From the NCBI GenBank assembly GCA_030524635.1, contig JAUNGG010000014.1:31779-71567 (forward strand): DNA of 39,789 nucleotides, given 5' to 3'. The position numbers were made by a program, and so were the translations under genes. The DNA is from Lachnospiraceae bacterium. Lineage in GTDB: Bacteria; Bacillota; Clostridia; Lachnospirales; Lachnospiraceae. Positions 33,679 through 39,789 of the stretch are shown here, one piece after another. Within the stretch, counting starts at the first letter, position 1. Each line of letters starts with the position of its first letter. The notes under the pieces are model-generated. The model had not been told where the DNA came from. It did no database searches and saw nothing but the letters and a program-made list of their open reading frames with translations.

Positions 33679-34527
33679 ATGGCCAAAACGAAAATTCAGC
33701 GCTGCCGATCCGCAGTAGAAAAGGAATTAAAGGCGGTAAAAAAGCAGGAGGAGGCTCTGCTGAAAGCAGCAGGAAGGCAGGAAGCGCCAAGGTGGAAGCA
33801 GACTCTGGAAGAGAAAATTCCGGAAGGCGTATATCAGAATCTGCAGAAGGCGTTTGGCAAAGCGTTTTCCATTATCTTTACGAAAGGGACGGGGATCATT
33901 GAGAAGAGCTTTCATCGGGAGGCAATCCAGGAGGATCATCAGGTTCAAAGCTTTGCCTTCCAGGTGAAGGCCAGCCAAAAAGCGTTAAAAAGGGTTCGAG
34001 GAAGTGCGGGGGCTGCAAACAGAATGAATCTGGCAGTTACCGCAGCAGAAGGGATCGGATTGGGCATTTTCGGAATCGGCCTGCCGGATATTGTGATATT
34101 TGTTGGTGTTCTGCTGAAAGGGGTGTATGAAACCGCGCTGCATTACGGATTTGATTACACCTCTGACGGGGAACGGTACTTTATTCTGAAGCTGATGGAA
34201 ACGGCTATGCTGAAAGGAGAGGTGTGGATAGACAGCAATGCACATATTGACCAGTTGATTGACGAAGGTATTTCCAAAGAGCATCAAACTGACAATATCG
34301 ATCAGCAGATTCATGAGACGGCAAGCGCATTTGCAATGGACATGGTATTCATGAAATTTGTTCAGGGGCTTCCGGTTATAGGTATCATTGGCGGTGCAGG
34401 AAATCCGATGTACTACAGCAGGGTTATAAAATATGTGGAATTGAAGTATCGGAAACGGTATCTTCTCAATATACAGAAGCGGCTGGAGGAGGAAGAACTG
34501 TGCAGGTGTAACTACGAGAGTCCTTGA
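33679..34527 (+). CDS. EcsC-family protein
   Basis: A protein of 282 residues from the ATG at 33679; a TTG at 33631 would add 16 residues. The core matches the EcsC family: a helical YQNLQKAFGKAFSIIFTKGTG segment, then a glycine-rich TAAEGIGLGIFGIGLPDIVIF hydrophobic stretch that may contact membrane, then ETALHYGFDYTSDGERYFIL. EcsC-type proteins occur with ABC exporters or stress genes; their biochemical role is not settled. GGGAGG lies 12 bases before the ATG, slightly far. The gene has its own promoter and is followed by the ADP-ribose region. Confidence 0.75.
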   Translation: MAKTKIQRCRSAVEKELKAVKKQEEALLKAAGRQEAPRWKQTLEEKIPEGVYQNLQKAFGKAFSIIFTKGTGIIEKSFHREAIQEDHQVQSFAFQVKASQKALKRVRGSAGAANRMNLAVTAAEGIGLGIFGIGLPDIVIFVGVLLKGVYETALHYGFDYTSDGERYFILKLMETAMLKGEVWIDSNAHIDQLIDEGISKEHQTDNIDQQIHETASAFAMDMVFMKFVQGLPVIGIIGGAGNPMYYSRVIKYVELKYRKRYLLNIQKRLEEEELCRCNYESP

Positions 34528-34584
34528 ATGGAGGGTGCAGATTATTTTTAATAAGGAGTATGCAGCAGTAAAAGGGAGAAGATG

Positions 34585-36108
34585 GAATGAGGAAAGATTT
34601 AACAGAAAAACTGGCAGTAATCGATGCCGGCTTAGATAGAATATTCCCAGGCAGAGGACTTGATTGGGAAGGATCGATGCGACCGGATTTTCTTTCCTCA
34701 TATAGGCGCTGGGCATTTCCATTTCCCACTACATATAAAATTTCTGTGGCCTTAAGGCCGCAGATCATGAAACTGCTGAATAGGTATCAGAAGAATATAC
34801 AGGAGCACTGGTATGTATATGGAATGTATCTGCGTATCGAATATATTCGTAAAGAGATTCACAGGGCGGCAGAAGAAAACGGAGGAGCTCCTTAAGGATT
34901 GCTTCGATTACTGAGTATCAAGATGAAGGAGGTACATCAACTATGACGGGAAATGAAACAGAGTACAGAGCAGAAAAGAAGCGTTGCGAGAATGCAGTCA
35001 GAGGCTGCATGGTGGGTGGCGGCGCAGGGGACGCCCTGGGATATCCGGTGGAATTTTGGTCGGAGAATGAGATCCGCCGTGCATATGGAGAAGCAGGCAT
35101 TATCTCCTATCAGTGTTCTCCGGAGGAAGGGCTGGCAGTGGTATCGGATGATACACAGATGACCATGTTTACTGCCACCGGCATTCTTTATGGTTATACC
35201 AGAGGCTGGATGCGGGGAATCATGGGACCAGTTTCCGGCTATGTGTATGAGCACTATCTGGACTGGCTTCATACCCAGGAGCCGGAGATGGAGGGGGCCG
35301 GCATGTCATGGCTTCGGGAAATTCCATCGCTGCATGTGCGCCGTGCCCCGGGAATGACCTGCCTGAGCGCACTTAGAAGCGCACACCGGAACAGGCGTTG
35401 GGGAACCTGTCAGGACCCCTTAAACCACAGCAAGGGCTGCGGAGGCATTATGCGTGTGGCGCCGGTGGCACTGCATGTCTGCGATTATCATGAGTCAGGG
35501 CTTTCGCTGGAAGAGCTTAAGAAGCTGGACCGCGACGGGGCGGAGGTGGCGGCCATTACCCACGGCCATCCGCTGGGATATATTCCGGCGGCAGCCCTGG
35601 TGCATATCCTGAACCGGATTGTATACGGCGGCTGCACCATGGGAGACAGCCTGTATGATATTACGGCGGAATGCCGCATGACCATGGAGCAGCTGTTTGA
35701 AGGAGAGCCGTATCTGAAAGCATTTTTAAGAAAGCTGGACGCTGCGGTAACTCTTTCAAAGAACAGCGCCTCTGATTCCGAGAACATCAGACAGCTTGGA
35801 GAGGGCTGGGTAGCAGAGGAAACCTTTGCAATCGCCCTGTACTGCAGCCTGCGGTATCCTGATGATTTCTCGAAAGCCATTACTGCATCTGTGAATCACA
35901 GCGGCGACAGCGATTCCACCGGAGCGGTTACTGGAAACATTGCAGGGGCGCTTGTGGGATATGAAGGAATCGATGAAAAATGGAAGCGTCAGCTGGAATT
36001 TCATAAGCTGCTGCTGGAATTGGCGGATGATCTGTGCTATGGCTGCCCTATGTCAGAATACAGCGAAGATGTGGATGAGAATTGGGTCAATAAATATATG
36101 ATGGGAAG
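34585..36108 (+). repeat. First copy of the duplicated unit, shortened by deletions
   Basis: The region aligns to 37390-39377, apart from three deletions in the unknown gene and the short intergenic stretch. Homology begins at the start codon of the unknown gene and fades about 20 bases before the hydrolase stop. Confidence 0.75.
34587..34895 (+). pseudogene. Internally deleted copy of the 239-aa gene at 37392
   Basis: An open frame of 102 residues whose ends match the unknown gene at 37392 (MRKDLTEKLAVIDAGLDRI and RWAF to IHRAAEEN). Aligning the two, 296 bases and then 109 bases are missing relative to the intact copy. The sum, 405, is a multiple of three, so the end is back in frame. The 48 bases between the deletions are read in another frame (FPGRGLDWEGSM). 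The second deletion lies between repeats of the form GACCGGxTTT. A third, 67-base difference near the 3' end changes the last residues. It is probably a nonfunctional remnant, though it could make a short protein. Confidence 0.7.
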
Positions 36109-36127
36109 AAGAACTGCCGGACGGTAA
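34943..36127 (+). CDS. ADP-ribosylglycohydrolase-family protein 1
   Basis: A 394-residue DraG-type hydrolase. The conserved blocks are GCMVGGGAGDALGYPVEF (21-38), the metal-binding DDTQM (69-73), KGCGGIMRVAP, HGHPLGYIPAAAL (208-220) and the second metal site GDSDSTG (321-327) within VNHSGDSDSTGAVTGNIAG. Such enzymes remove ADP-ribose from arginine, other residues or small molecules in the cytoplasm. The specific substrate is unknown. AAGGAGG lies 9 bases before the ATG. A second copy at 38210 is nearly identical except at the very C-terminus. Located between the deleted remnant and the NadD-NADAR gene, it fits an NAD/ADP-ribose module. Confidence 0.92.
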   Translation: MTGNETEYRAEKKRCENAVRGCMVGGGAGDALGYPVEFWSENEIRRAYGEAGIISYQCSPEEGLAVVSDDTQMTMFTATGILYGYTRGWMRGIMGPVSGYVYEHYLDWLHTQEPEMEGAGMSWLREIPSLHVRRAPGMTCLSALRSAHRNRRWGTCQDPLNHSKGCGGIMRVAPVALHVCDYHESGLSLEELKKLDRDGAEVAAITHGHPLGYIPAAALVHILNRIVYGGCTMGDSLYDITAECRMTMEQLFEGEPYLKAFLRKLDAAVTLSKNSASDSENIRQLGEGWVAEETFAIALYCSLRYPDDFSKAITASVNHSGDSDSTGAVTGNIAGALVGYEGIDEKWKRQLEFHKLLLELADDLCYGCPMSEYSEDVDENWVNKYMMGRRTAGR

Positions 36128-36202
36128 GGGGAAAGGGAAGTGCCGGCTGAAATGGAATTTGCTGCGGCTGGAAGGATAAAGCATGTGAAAGGAAGAGAGC
36201 AT

Positions 36203-37387
36203 ATGACAGATAAAATATTGAATGTTGAGAAGAACGATAAAGGTCAGGCAGATCCGGCCTGGCCCAATGAAGGGAATCAGGATTCCGGACAGCCGGCGCT
36301 GGTCTGCATCCCATATGCAGAGAAAGACAGCGCTAAGAAACGGATCATTGTCATGGGCGGTTCCTTCAATCCGCCTACCCTTGCACACTTCCGTCTGATG
36401 ATGGCGGCAGTGGAAGCGGTGGGAGCGGAAAAAGGAATTTTTACGCCATCGAATCACACCTATGTATCGAACAAAATGCGGCGTCAGAAGCGGCAGGAGG
36501 AGGTTCTTTCTGAACAGACCCGCCTGGATATGCTGAAGGCCATGTGTGCGGAGGACGCCCGCCTTGGGGTGGATACCTGTGAATACGGCAGGGACAGCAG
36601 GGCAAAGACATATGAAACCATGGAAACCATTCAGGAGAAGTATCCAGATGCTGAGTTGTATTTTGTGGTTGGAGGAGATAAGCTGTCTATTATTCCACGT
36701 TGGCACAGAAAAAATGAGTTTCTTCAGCGGTTTAAGCTTCTGGTGGTTAAGCGGGATGGAACGTCTCCGGAGGATATGATTGCCGGAAATCCATTTCTGA
36801 CCCGTTATGCAGACGCGTTCGTTCTCCTGCGGGAGCCGGATGGATTGGAAGGAATCAGCTCCACCAGCGTCCGTGACCTTCTGCGGGACGGAAATGAGAA
36901 CGGGGCAAAGCAGGTGCATCCCAAGGTGTGGAAGCTGCTTCTTGAAGAAGGATGGTTAAAGATGGATATTACAAGTTTCAGAGGAGATTATCATTTTCTC
37001 AGTAATTTTTACGAAGCTCCGGTGGAATACGGCGGCTTGATCTACGGCAATAATGAAGCGGCTTTCCAGGCCCAGAAGTGCAGGACAGAGGAGGAGAGGA
37101 AGGCCTTTACAGAGCTTCGTCCAAGTAAGGCGAAGCGGGCCGGGCGGCAGGTGCAGCTTAGGCCGGACTGGGAGAAGGTAAAGGTGGGACTGATGGAAGA
37201 GATCGTCCGGGCTAAGTTTGCCCAGAATCCGGATCTGGCTGGCAGGCTTCTGGCCACCGGTGACCGGAAGCTGGTGGAGGGCAATACTTGGGGAGACACT
37301 TGCTGGGGTGTTGACAGCAGAACAGGACAGGGGGAAAATCATTTTGGAAGGATCCTGATGAAAATTCGGGATGAATTAAGAGATTAA
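36203..37387 (+). CDS. NadD-like nucleotidyltransferase fused to NADAR (YbiA-like) glycosidase domain
   Basis: A protein of about 394 residues from the ATG at 36203, behind AGGAAGAG; a GTG at 36140 would add 21 residues. Residues about 47-251 form a nicotinate-nucleotide adenylyltransferase-like domain: GSFNPPTLAH (53-62) and ISSTSVR (218-224), both classic. This reaction makes NaAD, the NAD precursor. The second half (about 253-391) is a NADAR/YbiA domain: ITSFRGDYHFLSNFYEAP, an NNEAAFQAQKC segment with the conserved Glu (about 285), and GNTWGDTCWG (360-369). NADAR domains cleave N-glycosidic bonds and can remove ADP-ribose from guanine. The domains are joined in one frame with no stop. It lies between two ADP-ribosylglycohydrolase genes. 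Confidence 0.87.
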   Translation: MTDKILNVEKNDKGQADPAWPNEGNQDSGQPALVCIPYAEKDSAKKRIIVMGGSFNPPTLAHFRLMMAAVEAVGAEKGIFTPSNHTYVSNKMRRQKRQEEVLSEQTRLDMLKAMCAEDARLGVDTCEYGRDSRAKTYETMETIQEKYPDAELYFVVGGDKLSIIPRWHRKNEFLQRFKLLVVKRDGTSPEDMIAGNPFLTRYADAFVLLREPDGLEGISSTSVRDLLRDGNENGAKQVHPKVWKLLLEEGWLKMDITSFRGDYHFLSNFYEAPVEYGGLIYGNNEAAFQAQKCRTEEERKAFTELRPSKAKRAGRQVQLRPDWEKVKVGLMEEIVRAKFAQNPDLAGRLLATGDRKLVEGNTWGDTCWGVDSRTGQGENHFGRILMKIRDELRD

Positions 37388-37391
37388 TCGA

Positions 37392-38111
37392 ATGAAGAAA
37401 GATTTAACAGAAAAACTGGCAGTAATCGATGCCAACCTAGATAGAATAAAAGAAATCTGGAAGAGGGAGTTCACAAACCAGTTTGTTATCGTTCCTATGA
37501 GGCTTCGTTCGGAATGGAATGCACATTTTGGAGCGATGAATCGCATACCTGGAGGACGGTATGGCCTGGCATTTAAGCTTCCGTTTCTGATCCGGCGTCC
37601 GGAGGAAAATGAAAAATTGATTTACAGCTTTGTTTATCCGGTGCTGCAGGAGATTCAAACCTATGTGCTGGCCCGGATAAAGGGCGTGGAACAGAAATTT
37701 ACCACTCCAGATAAAGCATATGAGCTGCTTATGGATCAGGTTACTTCCCAGGCAGAGGAATTGATTGGGAAGGATCGATGCGACCGGATTTTCCAGGCTG
37801 CCTCTTTGTATGAGCAAAATGAGAAGGCTTTATGGCTTTCCCGGCATAGAGGATTTATCTGTGAGCCAGATGAAATCTGGAATCAAGTCAGACCGGCTTT
37901 TCTTTCCTCATATAGGCGCTGGGCATTTCCAGTTCCTACTGCATATAAAATTTCTGTGGCCTTAAGGTCGCAGATCATGAAACTGCTGAATGTGTATCAG
38001 AAGAATATACAGGAGCACTGGTATGTATATGGAATGTATCTGCGTGTGGAATATATTCGTAAAGAGATTCACAGGGCGGCAGAAGAAAACGAAGGAGTAA
38101 CTGTTCAGTAG
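37392..38111 (+). CDS. Unknown 239-aa helical protein (intact copy)
   Basis: I do not recognise the family. The protein is mostly alpha-helical, with basic and aromatic residues, and contains SYRRWAFPVPTAYKISVALR and QEHWYVYGMYLRVEYIRKEI. No membrane segment, metal motif or catalytic motif is evident. It begins 4 bases after the NadD-NADAR stop; no strong ribosome site is seen, so translation may be coupled. A shorter, deleted copy occurs at 34587, each copy directly before an ADP-ribosylglycohydrolase gene. That conserved pairing suggests a functional partnership, possibly as substrate adaptor or regulator (inference). Confidence 0.65.
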   Translation: MKKDLTEKLAVIDANLDRIKEIWKREFTNQFVIVPMRLRSEWNAHFGAMNRIPGGRYGLAFKLPFLIRRPEENEKLIYSFVYPVLQEIQTYVLARIKGVEQKFTTPDKAYELLMDQVTSQAEELIGKDRCDRIFQAASLYEQNEKALWLSRHRGFICEPDEIWNQVRPAFLSSYRRWAFPVPTAYKISVALRSQIMKLLNVYQKNIQEHWYVYGMYLRVEYIRKEIHRAAEENEGVTVQ

Positions 38112-38153
38112 GTCTTCGCAGGATGTGAGGATACTGAACAGTTGCACGGAGGA
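38099..38153. repeat. Inverted repeat at the 3' end of the 239-aa gene
   Basis: AACTGTTCAGTA (38099-38110) and TACTGAACAGTT (38142-38153) are perfect 12-bp inverted repeats around a 31-base loop. The left arm contains the last codons and most of the stop codon of the 239-aa gene. The hairpin lies inside a 67-bp stretch (38091-38157) that is absent from the first copy of this region. Confidence 0.7.
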
Positions 38154-38209
38154 GCTCCTTAAGGATTGCTTCGATTACTGAGTATCAAGATTAGGGAGGT
38201 ACATCAACT

Positions 38210-39394
38210 ATGGCGGGAAATGAAACAGAGTACAGAGCAGAAAAGAAGCGTTACGAGAATGCAGTCAGAGGCTGCATGGTGGGCGGCGGCGCAGGGGATG
38301 CCCTGGGGTATCCGGTGGAATTTTGGTCGGAGAATGAGATCCGACGTGCATATGGAGAAGCAGGCATTACCTCCTATCAGTGCTCCCCGGAGGAAGAGCT
38401 GGCAGTGGTATCGGATGATACACAGATGACCATGTTTACTGCAACCGGCATTCTTTATGGCTATACCAGGGGCTGGATGCGGGGAATCATGGGACCGGTT
38501 TCCGGCTATGTGTATGAGCACTATCTGGACTGGCTTCATACCCAGGAGCCGGAGATGGAGGGGGCCGGCATGTCATGGCTTCGGGAAATTCCATCGCTGC
38601 ATGTGCGCCGTGCCCCGGGAATGACCTGCCTGAGCGCACTTAGAAGCGCACACCGGAACAGGCGTTGGGGAACCTGTCAGGACCCCTTAAACCACAGCAA
38701 GGGCTGCGGAGGCATTATGCGTGTGGCGCCGGTGGCACTGCATGTCTGCGATTATCATGAGTCAGGGCTTTCGCTGGAAGAGCTTAAGAAGCTGGACCGT
38801 GACGGGGCGGAGGTGGCGGCAATTACCCACGGTCATCCACTGGGATATATTCCGGCGGCAGCCCTGGTACATATCCTGAACCGGATCGTATATGGCGGCT
38901 GTACCATGGGAGACAGCCTGTATGATATTACGGCGGAATGCCGCATGGCCATGGAGCAGCTGTTTGAAGGAGAGCCGTATCTGAAGGCATTTTTAAGGAA
39001 GCTGGACGCTGCGGTAACGCTTTCCAAGAACAGCGCAGGGGATGCTGAAAATATCCGGCAACTGGGAGAGGGCTGGGTAGCAGAAGAAACCTTTGCCATC
39101 GCCCTGTACTGCAGCTTGCGGTATCCTGATGATTTCTCGAAAGCCATTACCGCATCTGTGAATCACAGCGGTGACAGCGATTCCACCGGAGCGGTTACTG
39201 GAAACATTGCAGGGGCGCTTGTGGGATATGAAGGAATCGATGAAAAATGGAAGCGTCAGCTGGAATTTCATAAGCTGCTGCTGGAATTGGCGGATGATCT
39301 GTGCTATGGCTGCCCTATGTCAGAATACAGCGAAGATGTAGATGAGAATTGGGCCGGTAAATATGTGGCGGGAAGAAAGAGGTTAATCGAATGA
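38210..39394 (+). CDS. ADP-ribosylglycohydrolase-family protein 2
   Basis: A 394-residue near-copy of the protein at 34943, with all conserved blocks intact, including DDTQM (69-73), HGHP and GDSDSTG (321-327). Differences are few in the body (for example I54T, G63E, T247A, S277G and D279A-type changes) and concentrated in the last 12 residues, where it ends GKYVAGRKRLIE instead of the first copy's NKYMMGRRTAGR. GGGAGG precedes the ATG. The stop codon overlaps the next start by 4 bases (ATGA). High identity over the length suggests recent duplication or gene conversion. Confidence 0.92.
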   Translation: MAGNETEYRAEKKRYENAVRGCMVGGGAGDALGYPVEFWSENEIRRAYGEAGITSYQCSPEEELAVVSDDTQMTMFTATGILYGYTRGWMRGIMGPVSGYVYEHYLDWLHTQEPEMEGAGMSWLREIPSLHVRRAPGMTCLSALRSAHRNRRWGTCQDPLNHSKGCGGIMRVAPVALHVCDYHESGLSLEELKKLDRDGAEVAAITHGHPLGYIPAAALVHILNRIVYGGCTMGDSLYDITAECRMAMEQLFEGEPYLKAFLRKLDAAVTLSKNSAGDAENIRQLGEGWVAEETFAIALYCSLRYPDDFSKAITASVNHSGDSDSTGAVTGNIAGALVGYEGIDEKWKRQLEFHKLLLELADDLCYGCPMSEYSEDVDENWAGKYVAGRKRLIE

Positions 39395-39789
39395 GGCTGG
39401 ATCAGGTGAAATGGGATAAGGTAAGCGCTGTGATTCAGGAAGTGTTTGCAGAACGCATAAGAGATAGAAAAGTAAAAAACAAGGGAATGAAAAAATATAT
39501 ATTGACAAGCGCAACAAAAAAGATTAGCTTTTCTTCCAAAACGGTAATACTGCACCGTATCCAGGCAGTTACAGCATTTGGGACGGTTAAGGCCGGTGAC
39601 TTTGGCGGCTGGATTGAGAAGGAAGAAAATCTCTCTCATGAGGGAGAGGCGTGGATATACGGCAACGCTCAGGTATTCGGAGATGCTCAGATTTACGAAG
39701 ACGCCATGATTTATGGCAGGAAGACCAAGGTATATGGCAGAGCAAAGATCTATGGAGACGCCCAGGTCTGCAATAACGCCCAGGTCTAC
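39391..39789 (+). CDS. Beta-helix repeat protein, cut by window end
   Basis: A reading frame of at least 133 codons that begins in an ATGA overlap with the hydrolase stop and runs off the window. The first 60 residues are basic. From about residue 85 it shows short repeats of the form YGNAQVFGDAQIYEDAMIYG and VYGRAKIYGDAQV. These are hexapeptide-like and typical of left-handed or right-handed beta-helix proteins found in Bacillota and prophages. A second ATG at 39487, behind AAGGGA, may be the real start. Function is unknown. Its position in the operon suggests co-transcription with the ADP-ribose genes. Confidence 0.65.
   Translation, partial: MRLDQVKWDKVSAVIQEVFAERIRDRKVKNKGMKKYILTSATKKISFSSKTVILHRIQAVTAFGTVKAGDFGGWIEKEENLSHEGEAWIYGNAQVFGDAQIYEDAMIYGRKTKVYGRAKIYGDAQVCNNAQVY

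Larger units (their letters stand above)
37384..39394 (+). repeat. Second copy of a duplicated unit (unknown gene plus ADP-ribosylglycohydrolase)
   Basis: The unit made of the unknown gene and the hydrolase is a direct duplication of 34585 to about 36108. The second copy, about 2.0 kb, is flanked exactly by a 12-base direct repeat TTAATCGAATGA (37384-37395 and 39383-39394). The first copy, about 1.5 kb, is shorter through deletions of 296, 109 and 67 bases and is not flanked by that repeat. Confidence 0.8.

Noticed and set aside
34543..34586. Possible mobile-element end near the first duplicated unit
   Set aside because: No terminal inverted repeats, target duplication or transposase were found around the unit.

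Overview
The window looks like a chromosomal segment of a gut-type Bacillota, most likely Lachnospiraceae. Genes have strong AGGAGG-type ribosome sites, base composition is moderate, and the first gene resembles a short Cys-containing protein typical of that family. Assignment is by pattern recognition only. No rRNA, tRNA, CRISPR array, transposase or integrase was seen.

Layout. (1) 33-737: two housekeeping-type genes, a small four-Cys protein and a YbaK/EbsC-like deacylase, closed by a terminator. (2) 1015-6221: a regulatory protein, a Ser/Thr kinase-NACHT-membrane fusion and a lipoprotein, ending at a bidirectional terminator shared with a convergent XRE regulator. (3) 6949-22426: a tightly packed co-directional operon. 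It holds a Sel1-like protein, three dynamin-like GTPases, an M48 metallopeptidase and a TerY-P-like triad (kinase with zinc knuckle and YARHG domain, PP2C phosphatase, VWA protein). A trypsin-like protease with a C-terminal FHA domain cut by an amber codon, a zinc-ribbon protein and a lipoprotein amidase complete it. (4) 22671-30887: a visibly AT-richer operon. It encodes three M48-like proteins with progressively destroyed zinc motifs, five small proteins (four with an N-terminal membrane segment), an AAA+ ATPase, a 56-residue Cys-rich peptide overlapping the AAA+ stop codon, and a radical SAM/SPASM enzyme. (5) 30999-32315 (minus): an AlbA_2/Schlafen-type regulator whose promoter carries two near-perfect palindromes. 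(6) 32546-34527: a secreted Ig-like protein and an EcsC-family protein. (7) 34587-39789: an NAD/ADP-ribose region with two near-identical ADP-ribosylglycohydrolases around a NadD-NADAR fusion. Each hydrolase is preceded by a copy of an unknown gene, the first copy internally deleted. A beta-helix repeat gene runs off the end.

How the parts may work together (inference). Region 3 couples phospho-signalling (kinase, PP2C, VWA, FHA) to membrane-remodelling GTPases and envelope proteolysis or peptidoglycan cleavage. This reads as an envelope-stress or conflict system related to TerY-P loci. Region 4 reuses the M48 and Sel1 folds beside an AAA+ ATPase and a probable RiPP precursor/maturase pair. 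Regions 2-4 may form one large accessory system. The ADP-ribose genes in region 7 could remove ADP-ribose marks; no ADP-ribosyltransferase is visible here.
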